Source of the DNA: Bacillota bacterium
GTDB lineage: Bacteria; Bacillota; Clostridia; Lachnospirales; Lachnospiraceae
Assembly: GCA_023395555.1 (NCBI GenBank)
Contig: JAEWYQ010000025.1
Coordinates: forward strand, 124,001-188,000
Direction of reading: 5' to 3'
Length of the DNA: 64,000 bases
Below the pieces are notes generated by a model. That model worked only from the letters and a program-made list of their open reading frames with translations, had not been told where the DNA came from and searched no databases. Shown in pieces: positions 43,593 to 52,076 of the stretch; positions within the stretch are counted from its first letter, which is position 1; each line of letters opens with the position of its first letter. Both the position numbers and the translations under genes were made by a program.

Positions 43593-44900
43593 CTATTGCG
43601 TTTTTATAGCCTCTTGCATAAGCTTCAGGCATGCCTCCGGATCGCCCTCAAAGCCGTCTTTCTTGAGATAAAGGGCCTTCTCGGGACCCAGGTAGAGATA
43701 AATATAGTCCTTATGCTGTTTTATCTCCGTGATCTGAAGATAAGGGTAGGTCGAAATATACTGTATGCCCGACAGGGTGAAGTAATCGCTGTAAAAAGTG
43801 AACACCGCCACCATTCCCTTGCTCTTATCATAGGATTTCATCGTGCGTGCGATGAGTTTCTCAACATTGATGACCTGGTAATAGATAAAGATAAACATTA
43901 GTACGATGGCGATTATGCATCCAAGCAATCCGGCACTGGAGCGGTATAGGAGAAACAGCACCAGCAGAAAGGCAATGGCAACGGTTATCCAGATCTTGAT
44001 TTTCTTTGTCGAGTGGTTGTATTGGTAGAAATCCTTTACCACGTCCTCTGAATATTTGGTCCGGTTCGTGAACAGGACTTCTTCCTTCACATTCGACTCT
44101 TCCCGCTGTCGTTTGGCGGCATAGAACCGGGCCAGAGCATCCGATCTCTGGCTTTTTAGGACCTTTTGCTTCTTGTTCCTCATCCTGACTAAGATCGACC
44201 AGACGATAATAACGAGAATTAGGGCTGCCAACTGGATTATCAGACGGTTCGCGGCATCCTTCCTTTGCTTCTCCACCTCAGCCTTGTCCAGGAACAGGGT
44301 GAAATGAGTGCCGTCAACCAATTCTTTAATGAAAGTCTCGTCAATAGGGGCGGTGCTGCCGCTCTGATAAATATCATAGGAATAGGTATAGCCGTTGACG
44401 ATGGTGCCGTAGATCACTTCCGTCGCGGTGGCGTCACTCTGCGTGATCTGGAGATGGTAACGGAAGAAAATGGCTTCCTCATGGGGAACGGTCTCAATGG
44501 TTGCCTTAGTGGTCTCGTCCTCTGTCTCTACAAGGCTTTGAAAGAAAGCCTCCCGTTCCTGGCCGGAAATCAGGGAAAGGTTATAGATTTCATCGGTCTG
44601 GCTGGATTGCTTCTGGAGCAGCCTCACCAGGGTCTTGGTTTCGGGATCGAAAAATATGGCCTTTATGCCCATGCTGCTCATGCTTTTCTTTTCGGAAGCG
44701 ACGTCGAAGATGCCCGCCTTACCCCAGGTTTCGTCCGTGCTGGGAGTGTCCGCCGTCAGCACCAGGGCATCCTCGGGCAGGGTCAGCTCCAGATACAGCT
44801 CGGAAAAATCCTGGACCCGGGCTTGTGCAGACGGGGCGGGAAGGATGGCAAGGGACAGAAGAATCGCGGTAAGAAAACCACCTATTATCTTTTTTTTCAT
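43593..44900 (-). CDS. exported membrane protein with YcxB-like C-terminal domain
   Basis: 435 residues from ATG 44900, which has GAGGAG upstream; the ATG at 44915 lies before that site and is less likely. Signal peptide (LLSLAILPAPSAQA), a 180-residue outer domain, a membrane segment near 215-235, a cytoplasmic basic coil, two membrane segments near 315-350 and a cytoplasmic YcxB-like domain (FTFYSDYFTLSG, YPYLQITEIKQHKDYIYLYL). YcxB-type domains are of unknown function. It is monocistronic. Base composition is closer to the core genes than its AT-rich neighbours. Confidence 0.7.
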   Translation of the reverse strand: MKKKIIGGFLTAILLSLAILPAPSAQARVQDFSELYLELTLPEDALVLTADTPSTDETWGKAGIFDVASEKKSMSSMGIKAIFFDPETKTLVRLLQKQSSQTDEIYNLSLISGQEREAFFQSLVETEDETTKATIETVPHEEAIFFRYHLQITQSDATATEVIYGTIVNGYTYSYDIYQSGSTAPIDETFIKELVDGTHFTLFLDKAEVEKQRKDAANRLIIQLAALILVIIVWSILVRMRNKKQKVLKSQRSDALARFYAAKRQREESNVKEEVLFTNRTKYSEDVVKDFYQYNHSTKKIKIWITVAIAFLLVLFLLYRSSAGLLGCIIAIVLMFIFIYYQVINVEKLIARTMKSYDKSKGMVAVFTFYSDYFTLSGIQYISTYPYLQITEIKQHKDYIYLYLGPEKALYLKKDGFEGDPEACLKLMQEAIKTQ

Positions 44901-45097
44901 GATATATCTCCTCATATTTAGAAATCAATATTACTATCTTACCACGAATCAACGCAATCTTCCATGGTTTTTCCTGCCGAGAATCTGAAAAAAGCATAAA
45001 CAAAGTGTGGGATGAAGGAAGAAATGATGATTTATATAACTTATAAGTAGAATTTTACAGTAAAAGGATGTATAATATGGGATGGAGGTGAAAAACG

Positions 45098-45697
45098 GTG
45101 GATATTTTAGTGAGTTCGATTGTTCAAGTTGTCCTGTTTTCTGTTGTACCATTCATCTGGTGGCTTATTACAGCTCGTAAAAAGCTGGATTTTTTAAAAT
45201 GGATTGGATTGGAGAAGCCAATAATAAAGGACTCTTTCATAAAATTTTTACTCATTCTATTTGCAGCTTCAGGCACATATATTTTGCTTATGGCAATCGT
45301 GATGAAGCTGCTACTGGGAGAGGTAGATACGGCAGTAACCCGGTTTGAGGGCCAAGGCTGGAATGCTCTTTTCTACATACTGATTTATGCAGTTATTCAA
45401 ACCGGTCTATCAGAAGAAATTTTGTTTAGAGGTTTTATAGGAAAGCGGTTGACGAACCGGTTTGGTTTTACCGTTGGAAATACTGCTCAGGCAATTCTAT
45501 TTGGCCTTCTGCATGGGCTGCCCTTTGGATTTGCTACAGGTAATGCAGCGGTGACAATTCTATTAATAATGCTTCCTGGGTCCATAGGGTGGGTCGAGGG
45601 ATGGCTGAATGAGAAATATGCTTCCGGTTCCATCGTTCCTAGTTGGATTATGCATGCTATATTAAATATTTTGTCTGCTTTAAGCTCAGCATTCTAA
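45098..45697 (+). CDS. CPBP-family intramembrane metalloprotease (Abi/CaaX type)
   Basis: 199 residues with about six membrane segments. Motif 1, SEEILFRGFIGKRL (two Glu and Arg), motif 2, FGLLHGLPFG (His), and the late WIMHAILN (His/Asn) are all present, so the active site is complete. The start is GTG 45098, with GGAGG upstream. Relatives mature prenylated peptides or confer immunity to bacteriocins; the local context does not decide. Confidence 0.85.
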   Translation: MDILVSSIVQVVLFSVVPFIWWLITARKKLDFLKWIGLEKPIIKDSFIKFLLILFAASGTYILLMAIVMKLLLGEVDTAVTRFEGQGWNALFYILIYAVIQTGLSEEILFRGFIGKRLTNRFGFTVGNTAQAILFGLLHGLPFGFATGNAAVTILLIMLPGSIGWVEGWLNEKYASGSIVPSWIMHAILNILSALSSAF

Positions 45698-45737
45698 GTT
45701 CCTCCTTGCCGATTTTGCTGTCCCTTGAAGGCTTAGC

Positions 45738-45766
45738 TTGACGCTATGGCAGAACACCGATATAAT
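45738..45766 (+). promoter_or_regulatory. promoter of the ABC-F gene
   Basis: TTGACG (45738-45743), a 17-bp spacer and TATAAT (45761-45766). The stretch AGAACACCGATATAATGA resembles the promoter at 38410 (GGAACACCGATACAATGA), but the dyad is degenerate here. Confidence 0.65.
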
Positions 45767-45849
45767 GACAATACAAGAATATTAGGCATATAAATTGGAC
45801 ATGTTTCAATCCTTGGGGAGTGAAAACTAAGCCAGCCTGGGAGGTAATC

Positions 45850-47604
45850 ATGATTAAGGTTCAAAACTTGTCCTACTCATATCCGCAAAAGGATTTATAT
45901 AAAAACATTTCATTTACAATAGAAGATAATGTACATTGTGCCTTGATCGGCACCAATGGTACAGGAAAAAGTACGCTGCTCGATTTACTGATGCACTCCG
46001 AAGACTATCTGTACGATGGAAAAATAGTAATTGACAATACAGGCAGAATTGGATATGTCAGTCAATTTTCGCAATTAGATCCCAAAGAAGATATGACCGT
46101 ATTTCAGTATATCAGCGATGAATTTGTCAGGCATGAGAAGAAAATATTTGATCTTTGTAAGCAAATGGAGACTGCTGTAGATCTGGAAAAGATCTTCAAG
46201 GAATATCAAAAAGAATTAGAGGAATGGGATGCAATTGATGGAGCGTCTTACGAAATCAATATTAGGAAGCAATTAAAGCTGGCTGATCTGCAAAAGCTGG
46301 AAGAGCAGAAGCTCAGCAGTCTGAGCGGCGGAGAATTCAAGCTGGTTCAGGTAATCAGAGAGATACTGCTGAGTCCAAGGTTTCTTATTATGGATGAACC
46401 GGATGTGTTTTTAGATTTTAAACATCTGAACGCATTAAGAAATCTCATCAATGCCCATAAGGGAACGCTTCTTATCATCACGCATAACCGGTACTTATTA
46501 AACCATTGCTTTAACAAGATACTTCACATGGAAAATATGGATGTCCAGGAATTTGACGGAACCTATATAGAATATAATTATGAACTGCTTGCTACAAAGA
46601 TTGATTTACAAGAAGCAGCTGCCGCAGACCAGGAAGAGATTGACCGCCAGAGCAGAATTTTAGATAAATCCAGAGCGAAAGCGACGGCAATGGATAACGC
46701 ATCCCTTGGAAGAGCCGTACATGCAAGACAGACCTTGGTGGACCGGCTGAAGGCAAGAAAAACAAAGGCTCCTTTTGTGGATATCAAGCAGCCGGAAATT
46801 TACTTTGAGCCGGAGAATGAAGTAACAGAGAAAAATATTCTGGAATTGACGGATTACAGCGTTGCTTTTGACGAGCAGCTTTTAGAACATGTGGATTTTG
46901 AAATGAAGCCGGGAGAGCATGCAGCAATTGTAGGGAGTAACGGAACCGGAAAAACAACAATGTTATGTGAGATTTTTGAAAATAAGAAGGACACGATCAA
47001 ACTTAGTAAAGAGGCGAAGGTTGGCATGTTTTCTCAGATTACGGGCTCATTATATGACGATGCGAAAACCCTGCTTGAAATTTTTGAAGAAAAAGATTTT
47101 GGTACAAAAACGGATATAGAGAATTATTTGATAAAATATGGTTTTGAAGGAGAGACCCTGGGGCAGAAAGTGAGTGAATTATCTGGCGGAGAAAAAGATT
47201 TGTTTCAATTGTCGGTGCTCTCATTAGAAAAAGCCAACTTCCTGCTGCTGGATGAGCCGACGGGACATTTGGATGTTTATGCGCAGATTGCATTAGAACA
47301 GGCGATTTCAGAGTACAAAGGCGCAATTCTTATGGTGTCCCATGATTACTATACGGTGGCTAATTGCATGGACTATGTACTGTTGATAGAAAATAGCACG
47401 GTGCGCAGAATGAGCATCCGTAAATTCCGGCAGATGATTTATGCCAATCACTTCGACAAAGACTATCTGCTGTTGGAGGAAAAGAAAAAAGAAACGGAAA
47501 CCAGAATTCAACAGCTGCTTCGAACGAATGAATTTGAAAAGGCGAAGGTTCTGATGGAGTCATTAGAAGAAATGATTAAAAAAATGAAAATGTCAATGGC
47601 CTAA
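45850..47604 (+). CDS. ABC-F family ATPase (ribosomal protection / translation factor type)
   Basis: 584 residues from ATG 45850, preceded by GGGAGG; the ATG-like start at 45820 lacks a ribosome site. Two ABC domains without membrane segments: first with GTNGTGKST, LSSLSGGE and LIMDEPD, second with GSNGTGKTT, SELSGGEKD and LLLDEPTGHLD. A charged helical linker lies between them (about residues 250-310) and a C-terminal coiled coil at the end. Members bind the ribosomal E site, and some give resistance to macrolides, lincosamides or pleuromutilins. The linker length places it near the Vga/Lsa/Msr-like group, but resistance cannot be claimed from sequence. Confidence 0.8.
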   Translation: MIKVQNLSYSYPQKDLYKNISFTIEDNVHCALIGTNGTGKSTLLDLLMHSEDYLYDGKIVIDNTGRIGYVSQFSQLDPKEDMTVFQYISDEFVRHEKKIFDLCKQMETAVDLEKIFKEYQKELEEWDAIDGASYEINIRKQLKLADLQKLEEQKLSSLSGGEFKLVQVIREILLSPRFLIMDEPDVFLDFKHLNALRNLINAHKGTLLIITHNRYLLNHCFNKILHMENMDVQEFDGTYIEYNYELLATKIDLQEAAAADQEEIDRQSRILDKSRAKATAMDNASLGRAVHARQTLVDRLKARKTKAPFVDIKQPEIYFEPENEVTEKNILELTDYSVAFDEQLLEHVDFEMKPGEHAAIVGSNGTGKTTMLCEIFENKKDTIKLSKEAKVGMFSQITGSLYDDAKTLLEIFEEKDFGTKTDIENYLIKYGFEGETLGQKVSELSGGEKDLFQLSVLSLEKANFLLLDEPTGHLDVYAQIALEQAISEYKGAILMVSHDYYTVANCMDYVLLIENSTVRRMSIRKFRQMIYANHFDKDYLLLEEKKKETETRIQQLLRTNEFEKAKVLMESLEEMIKKMKMSMA

Positions 47605-47682
47605 TAAGGCGGTATGGATGTTATAATGGAAAGCAAAATTGGAGATATTAAAGCTTAAGCATAAATAAAGGAGGATTTATCT

Positions 47683-48030
47683 ATGAACAAGTTTATTTTT
47701 AATGATTATTTTCATGAACCTCAGGGGAAAATCGCCAAGCGTATGATTTTCAAAAGTGATAATGTAATTGCCTTTGTTTTAAACATTGCCAAAGGGGAAA
47801 TACTTCCGGGACACACGCATCTGGAATCCACCCTTTTCCTGCAGGTCATGGAAGGCAATGCCAAGGTTGTTACAGATGGAAAGGAAACCTTGTTGCAGGT
47901 AGGTGAGTTAATGCAGGTTGATGGACAGGAAAGCCTGCAGGTTATAAACATCGGCGAAGATGTCCTGCGTCTGTTTGTCACAATTTCACCCATGGGCTCA
48001 GAGGCCTTTGCGACGGATGCAAATGTTTGA
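47683..48030 (+). CDS. cupin-domain protein
   Basis: 115 residues. Single small cupin barrel with motif 1 as GHTHLESTLFLQVMEG (two His and Glu) and a weaker motif 2 (GELMQVDGQESLQVINI) lacking the usual His. AAAGGAGG precedes ATG 47683. It probably binds a metal or small ligand; no pathway can be assigned. A hairpin follows. Confidence 0.75.
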   Translation: MNKFIFNDYFHEPQGKIAKRMIFKSDNVIAFVLNIAKGEILPGHTHLESTLFLQVMEGNAKVVTDGKETLLQVGELMQVDGQESLQVINIGEDVLRLFVTISPMGSEAFATDANV

Positions 48031-48092
48031 TGATTAGCAACACATATAGAAACAATTTGTATACTTAATTAAGATGAAATATTATTTTAGAA

Positions 48093-48121
48093 ACGCACTC
48101 ATATAGAAATGGGTGTGTTTT
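48093..48121 (+). terminator. hairpin terminator after the cupin gene
   Basis: ACGCACTCAT and ATGGGTGTGT pair with wobbles around a 6-nt loop, followed by a short T run. Confidence 0.55.
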
Positions 48122-48188
48122 GCTGTAGAATAATGATTAAATACTTTGTGATTTCTAAATCAATGGTGTATAATGGGGAAAGGTGTGA

Positions 48189-48455
48189 CAGGACGAGCGA
48201 ATCGTAAGCGATCATCCTTTGCCCCAATGGGTGCAAAACGGTATGGAAGCTGTACTATTGGCCCCAAGTGCTAAGAACACACAAAAAGTAATGTTTCAAT
48301 ATGAGAACAACACCTTAAGCGCCCGGATTGCCAATGACTATTCGATGGATCTGATTGATTTAGGGATTGCAAAGAAACATTTTGAGATAGGAGCAGAGAC
48401 AGAAGTAAAAGGGAAGTTTGAATTTGGGAATGGAGGTATCTTTCATCTGGAATAA
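48189..48455 (+). pseudogene. C-terminal remnant of a TM1586-type nitroreductase
   Basis: After a stop at 48186 the frame reads LPQWVQNGMEAVLLAPSAKN and later LIDLGIAKKHFEIGAETEVK, typical of the C-terminal half of putative TM nitroreductases (TM1586 type). The N-terminal half with the FMN loop is absent and no ribosome site supports a start at TTG 48219. It is a dead fragment. Confidence 0.6.
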
Positions 48456-48531
48456 GTAATATATTATTGATTATATGCGGAACCATGCTGTTGCTGTTTT
48501 AACTGAGTTTTTGTTCCTGCAACGAAAAAGG

Positions 48532-48578
48532 AGCACTTGATAGAGTGAAATTAACCACACTCATTAAGTGCTTTTTTT
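48532..48578 (+). terminator. rho-independent terminator upstream of the pst operon
   Basis: AGCACTT (48532-48538) and AAGTGCT (48566-48572), extended by an inner GAGTG/CACTC pair, are followed by TTTTTTT. Confidence 0.8.
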
Positions 48579-48601
48579 GTAGCCATCCGGTGTCCTGATA
48601 T

Positions 48602-48655
48602 TTTACAAACATTTAACATGCAATTAACACAGAGAATACGCTATTACTGTATAAT
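48602..48655 (+). promoter_or_regulatory. Pho box and promoter of the pst operon
   Basis: TTTACA (48602), TTAACA (48613) and TTAACA (48624) are direct repeats spaced exactly 11 bp apart, the arrangement bound by PhoP in Bacillus and relatives. TATAAT at 48650-48655 is the -10, and no good -35 is present, as expected for a PhoP-activated promoter. Induction by phosphate starvation is inferred. Confidence 0.8.
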
Positions 48656-48715
48656 TAATGAGTGCTTGTCATGAGAGAGATGATGGCAATTTAAAATATT
48701 AAACGAGGGTGACAA

Positions 48716-49513
48716 ATGGATGATCTAATGTTAAAGTCCGGGCAAAGAGCCAAGATAAAAACAGAAGCGGTAAACCTGTTTTATGGCAGCTTCCAAGCTC
48801 TTAAGGGTGTTACGATGGACATTAAGGAATGTGCTATTACAGCCATAATTGGGCCGTCGGGATGCGGTAAATCTTCCCTTCTGCGCCTTTTTAACCGTAT
48901 GAATGACCTGATACCGGGGGTTAGGGTAGAGGGAAAATTAATGCTGGATGGTGTTTCGGTCTATGATAAGAATATGGATGTTGTTACACTGAAAAAAAGG
49001 GTTGGCATGGTTTTTCAAAAACCGAATCCCTTTCCCATGTCGGTCTATGATAATATGACTTTCGGTCCAAGGCATCATGGAATAAAGCAAAGGAACCGTC
49101 TTGATGAGATTGTGGAGAGAAATCTGCGGCAGGTTTCCTTATGGGACGAATTAAAGGACAAGCTGAAGGAATCTGCTTTTGAGCTTTCTCCTGGACAGCA
49201 GCAGCGGCTGTGTATTGCCCGTGCATTGACTGTGGAGCCTGAGGTTATATTGATGGATGAATCCTGCAGTGCTCTTGATCCGGAATCTACAATGAAGGTG
49301 GAAGAGTTAATGGAGGAGCTGGCCCTAAAATATACCATTATTATTGTAACTCATAGTATGGAGCAAGCGGCAAGGGTGTCTCAGATGACGGCGTTTATGA
49401 TGATGGATCAGGATAGGGCGGGGACATTGGTGGAGTATTCTTCAACATCAGAAATCTTTGCCAATCCCAGGGATAAACGTACAGAGGACTATATTACAGG
49501 CCGGTTTGGATAA
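48716..49513 (+). CDS. pstB1: phosphate ABC transporter ATPase PstB1 (Walker motifs intact, signature altered)
   Basis: 265 residues. Walker A GPSGCGKS at 46-53, Q-loop Q101 in [12 protein letters not shown], Walker B with D181 and catalytic E182, and switch H213 in VTHSMEQA are all intact. The ABC signature, normally LSGGQ in PstB, reads LSPGQQQ at 157-163. It is the first gene of an operon ordered pstB1-pstS-pstC-pstA-pstB2, unlike the usual S-C-A-B order. With PstB2, whose defects are complementary, it probably forms a heterodimer in which its own Walker site is completed by the PstB2 signature. ATG 48716 follows GAGGGTGA. Confidence 0.85.
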   Translation: MDDLMLKSGQRAKIKTEAVNLFYGSFQALKGVTMDIKECAITAIIGPSGCGKSSLLRLFNRMNDLIPGVRVEGKLMLDGVSVYDKNMDVVTLKKRVGMVFQKPNPFPMSVYDNMTFGPRHHGIKQRNRLDEIVERNLRQVSLWDELKDKLKESAFELSPGQQQRLCIARALTVEPEVILMDESCSALDPESTMKVEELMEELALKYTIIIVTHSMEQAARVSQMTAFMMMDQDRAGTLVEYSSTSEIFANPRDKRTEDYITGRFG

Positions 49514-49531
49514 AAATTGAGGATGAGGGAT

Positions 49532-50380
49532 ATGATGCAAACGAATATAACAAGCAAGCTGCTAAGACGAATAAGAGTAGCGGTCAGTGTTGTGATAATG
49601 ACCTTTTCTGTGGGTGCCATGTCTGCCTGCGGGCGGGCACCGGGCTCAGCCACCATTGTTGCTGGCTCAACTTCCGTACAACCTTATGCCGAGGTTCTGG
49701 CAGAAGAGTACATGATTTTGAATCCGGGCACGGAGATTGATATTCAGGGCGGAGGATCTTCAGCCGGTATTACGGCAGCCCAGACACACAGTGCTGATAT
49801 TGGAATGTCCTCCCGCGCCATGAAAGAGGAGGAGAAAAGTCTATGGAATATAGAAATTGCCAGGGATGGATTAGTGTTAATCGTGAACCCTAAAAATCCA
49901 ATACAAAACCTTACTCTGGATCAAATTCGTGATATCTATGCGGCCGCAATTACCGACTGGAGTCAATTCGGAGGCGTGGAGGCAAGAATCAATATAATAG
50001 CTCGTGAAGAAGGCTCCGGTACAAGAAGTGCCTTTACGGAGCTGGTGATGGGGGAAACAGAGATAACCCCGAAAGCCATAGTCCAGGACTCCAACGGAGC
50101 GGTGCGGCAATTGGTTGCGGATGATCCCAATGCCATAGGCTTTATCTCTTTGGGTTTGGTTAATGATAAAGTAAAAGCCTTGCATATAGATGGCATCGAG
50201 GCCACGCGGGAAAATATAATGAATGGCAGCTACAGCATGTCCAGGCCGTTTTTGTTTGTTACTAACGGTAAGCCGGCGGGGCTGGCTAAAAGCTTCCTGG
50301 AGTTTACCCTTTCTTCCGAGGGGCAAAAACTACTGAGTCATGAGGGACTTATTCCATCAGCAGAGGGGGAGGGAAAATGA
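49532..50380 (+). CDS. pstS: phosphate-binding lipoprotein PstS
   Basis: 282 residues from ATG 49532 with GATGAGGG upstream; TTG 49517 is a less likely start. The signal peptide ends with a lipobox (MSAC). Phosphate-binding signatures are GSTSVQPYAEVLAEEY near the start, GGGSSAGI, and REEGSGTRSAF (the SGT loop). It delivers phosphate from outside to PstC/PstA. It overlaps pstC by 4 bp (ATGA). The protein is short, as in Gram-positive PstS. Confidence 0.9.
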   Translation: MMQTNITSKLLRRIRVAVSVVIMTFSVGAMSACGRAPGSATIVAGSTSVQPYAEVLAEEYMILNPGTEIDIQGGGSSAGITAAQTHSADIGMSSRAMKEEEKSLWNIEIARDGLVLIVNPKNPIQNLTLDQIRDIYAAAITDWSQFGGVEARINIIAREEGSGTRSAFTELVMGETEITPKAIVQDSNGAVRQLVADDPNAIGFISLGLVNDKVKALHIDGIEATRENIMNGSYSMSRPFLFVTNGKPAGLAKSFLEFTLSSEGQKLLSHEGLIPSAEGEGK

Positions 50381-51222
50381 AGAAGTTTAAGGAAAAATTA
50401 TCAGAGCGGATCTTTCTCGTAATTGCGCTTTCCGCCTTATCGGTGCTGGCGCTCATCACGGTGTTTATCTTTGTAAAAGGGGTACCGATTATTGCCAAGG
50501 TTGGCCTGTTAAACTTTGTTTTTGGGATGAAGTGGGCTCCCAGCCAGGGTGCCTATGGCATTTTCCCGATGATTGTGGGATCGGTATCGGTTACTTTAGG
50601 AGCAGCAATTCTGGGAGTTCCTGTTGCGATTTGCTGCAGTATTTTTCTGGCTGAGTTTGCTCCTGCAGCCCTTAGAAACATATTCAGGCCCGCCATCCAG
50701 CTGCTGGCCGGTATACCCTCCGTGGTATACGGGTTCTGGGGCGTGCTGTTTATTGTGCCGATGATACGGAATCACCTGGGAGGGCCGGGCTTAAGCATAT
50801 TGGCCGGTTCTATCATTTTAGCCATTATGATTCTGCCGACGATCATCAGCATCACCGAAGTCTCGCTCCTTGCTCTGCCCCGCCATTATAAAGATGGGGC
50901 TCTTGCATTGGGGCTGACCCACTGGCAGACGATTCGTTCCCTGCTGCTGCCTGCGGCGAAGTCGGGAATTGTTGCCGCTATTATCTTAGGTTTAGGCAGG
51001 TCAATTGGTGAGACAATGGCGGTCATTATGGTTCTTGGCAATGCGGTGGCACTTCCCGAGTCAATTCTAGACCCGGTCCGGACGCTGACTACCAATATTG
51101 GTATTGAGATGGGGTATGCATCCGGCGAGCATCAGCAGGCGCTTTTCGCCACAGGGATTGTTTTGTTTGTTATTATCATGATTCTGAATGCGACAGCCCA
51201 ATACATCACACGAAAGAAGTGA
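50377..51222 (+). CDS. pstC: phosphate ABC transporter permease PstC
   Basis: 281 residues with six membrane segments. The EAA loop reads HYKDGALALGLTHWQTIRSL, which contacts the ATPases, and LLAGIPSVVYGFWGV is the PstC hallmark. The start overlaps the pstS stop. It forms the pore with PstA. Confidence 0.9.
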   Translation: MKKFKEKLSERIFLVIALSALSVLALITVFIFVKGVPIIAKVGLLNFVFGMKWAPSQGAYGIFPMIVGSVSVTLGAAILGVPVAICCSIFLAEFAPAALRNIFRPAIQLLAGIPSVVYGFWGVLFIVPMIRNHLGGPGLSILAGSIILAIMILPTIISITEVSLLALPRHYKDGALALGLTHWQTIRSLLLPAAKSGIVAAIILGLGRSIGETMAVIMVLGNAVALPESILDPVRTLTTNIGIEMGYASGEHQQALFATGIVLFVIIMILNATAQYITRKK

Positions 51223-51229
51223 GGACACA

Positions 51230-52066
51230 ATGAGGATTAACGCGAAAATTTCCCAAAGAATAGCAAAATTTTTGATTTGGACAGCTGCCCTTCTTGTTAT
51301 AGTAATTCTTTTTTCCATCATTATTCATATCCTGATGAAGGGAATACCTATGATCAGCTGGCAGTTTTTAACGGAGATCCCGCGGAATATGGGCCGTACC
51401 GGGGGCATTTCTTCTTCTATTGCCGGCACGCTGCTTGTGACTGCCGTAGCCGTTATTGTGGCAACCCCCTTTGGAATTGGGACGGCGATATACCTTACGG
51501 AATATACACGTGAGGGCAGAGTTACCCGCATTATCCGTTTCAGCGCCGAGTCCTTGGCCGGAATACCATCCATTGTATATGGACTTTTTGGTTTCATCTT
51601 CTTTGTCATATACCTGAAAATGGGCTGGTCAATTTTATCCGGCGGATTAACCATGGCTATCATGATTCTTCCCACTATCATCCGTACATCAGAAGAGGCA
51701 ATCCGCACCGTGCCGCAGCTATACCGCGAGGTAGGATTTTCTTTGGGATCCACCAAGTGGCAGGCAGTAACCAGGACGGTGCTCCCGTCAGCACTTCCCG
51801 GTATCGTCAATGGAGTGATCCTGAGCATAGGGAGATGCGTAGCCGAGACAGCGGCGGTTATTTTAACAGCCGGTTCGGCACTGCGTATGCCCACATCGCT
51901 TTTTTCACCGACCCGAACAATGGCAGTACACTTTTATATACTGGCGAGGGAGGGAATATCCATGGAGAATGCTTATGGAACGGCAGCGCTCCTGATTCTT
52001 CTGATTCTTCTGCTGAATGTTGGTTTTAATATGCTGGTCAATCGATTCATAGCGAAAGGCCGTTAA
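51230..52066 (+). CDS. pstA: phosphate ABC transporter permease PstA
   Basis: 278 residues from ATG 51230, preceded by GAGGACA; the frame opens 42 bp earlier inside pstC without a ribosome site. Six membrane segments, SLAGIPSIVYGLFGF and EAA loop LYREVGFSLGSTKWQAVTRT. The two permeases differ, so the complex is asymmetric, with room for two different ATPases. It ends 10 bp before pstB2. Confidence 0.9.
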   Translation: MRINAKISQRIAKFLIWTAALLVIVILFSIIIHILMKGIPMISWQFLTEIPRNMGRTGGISSSIAGTLLVTAVAVIVATPFGIGTAIYLTEYTREGRVTRIIRFSAESLAGIPSIVYGLFGFIFFVIYLKMGWSILSGGLTMAIMILPTIIRTSEEAIRTVPQLYREVGFSLGSTKWQAVTRTVLPSALPGIVNGVILSIGRCVAETAAVILTAGSALRMPTSLFSPTRTMAVHFYILAREGISMENAYGTAALLILLILLLNVGFNMLVNRFIAKGR

Positions 52067-52076
52067 GAGGTGAATA

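Noticed and set aside
45799..45828. 9-codon ORF (MFQSLGSEN) before the ABC-F gene, possible attenuation leader
   Set aside because: It has no ribosome site and no alternative stem pairing was found that would link it to the ABC-F start.
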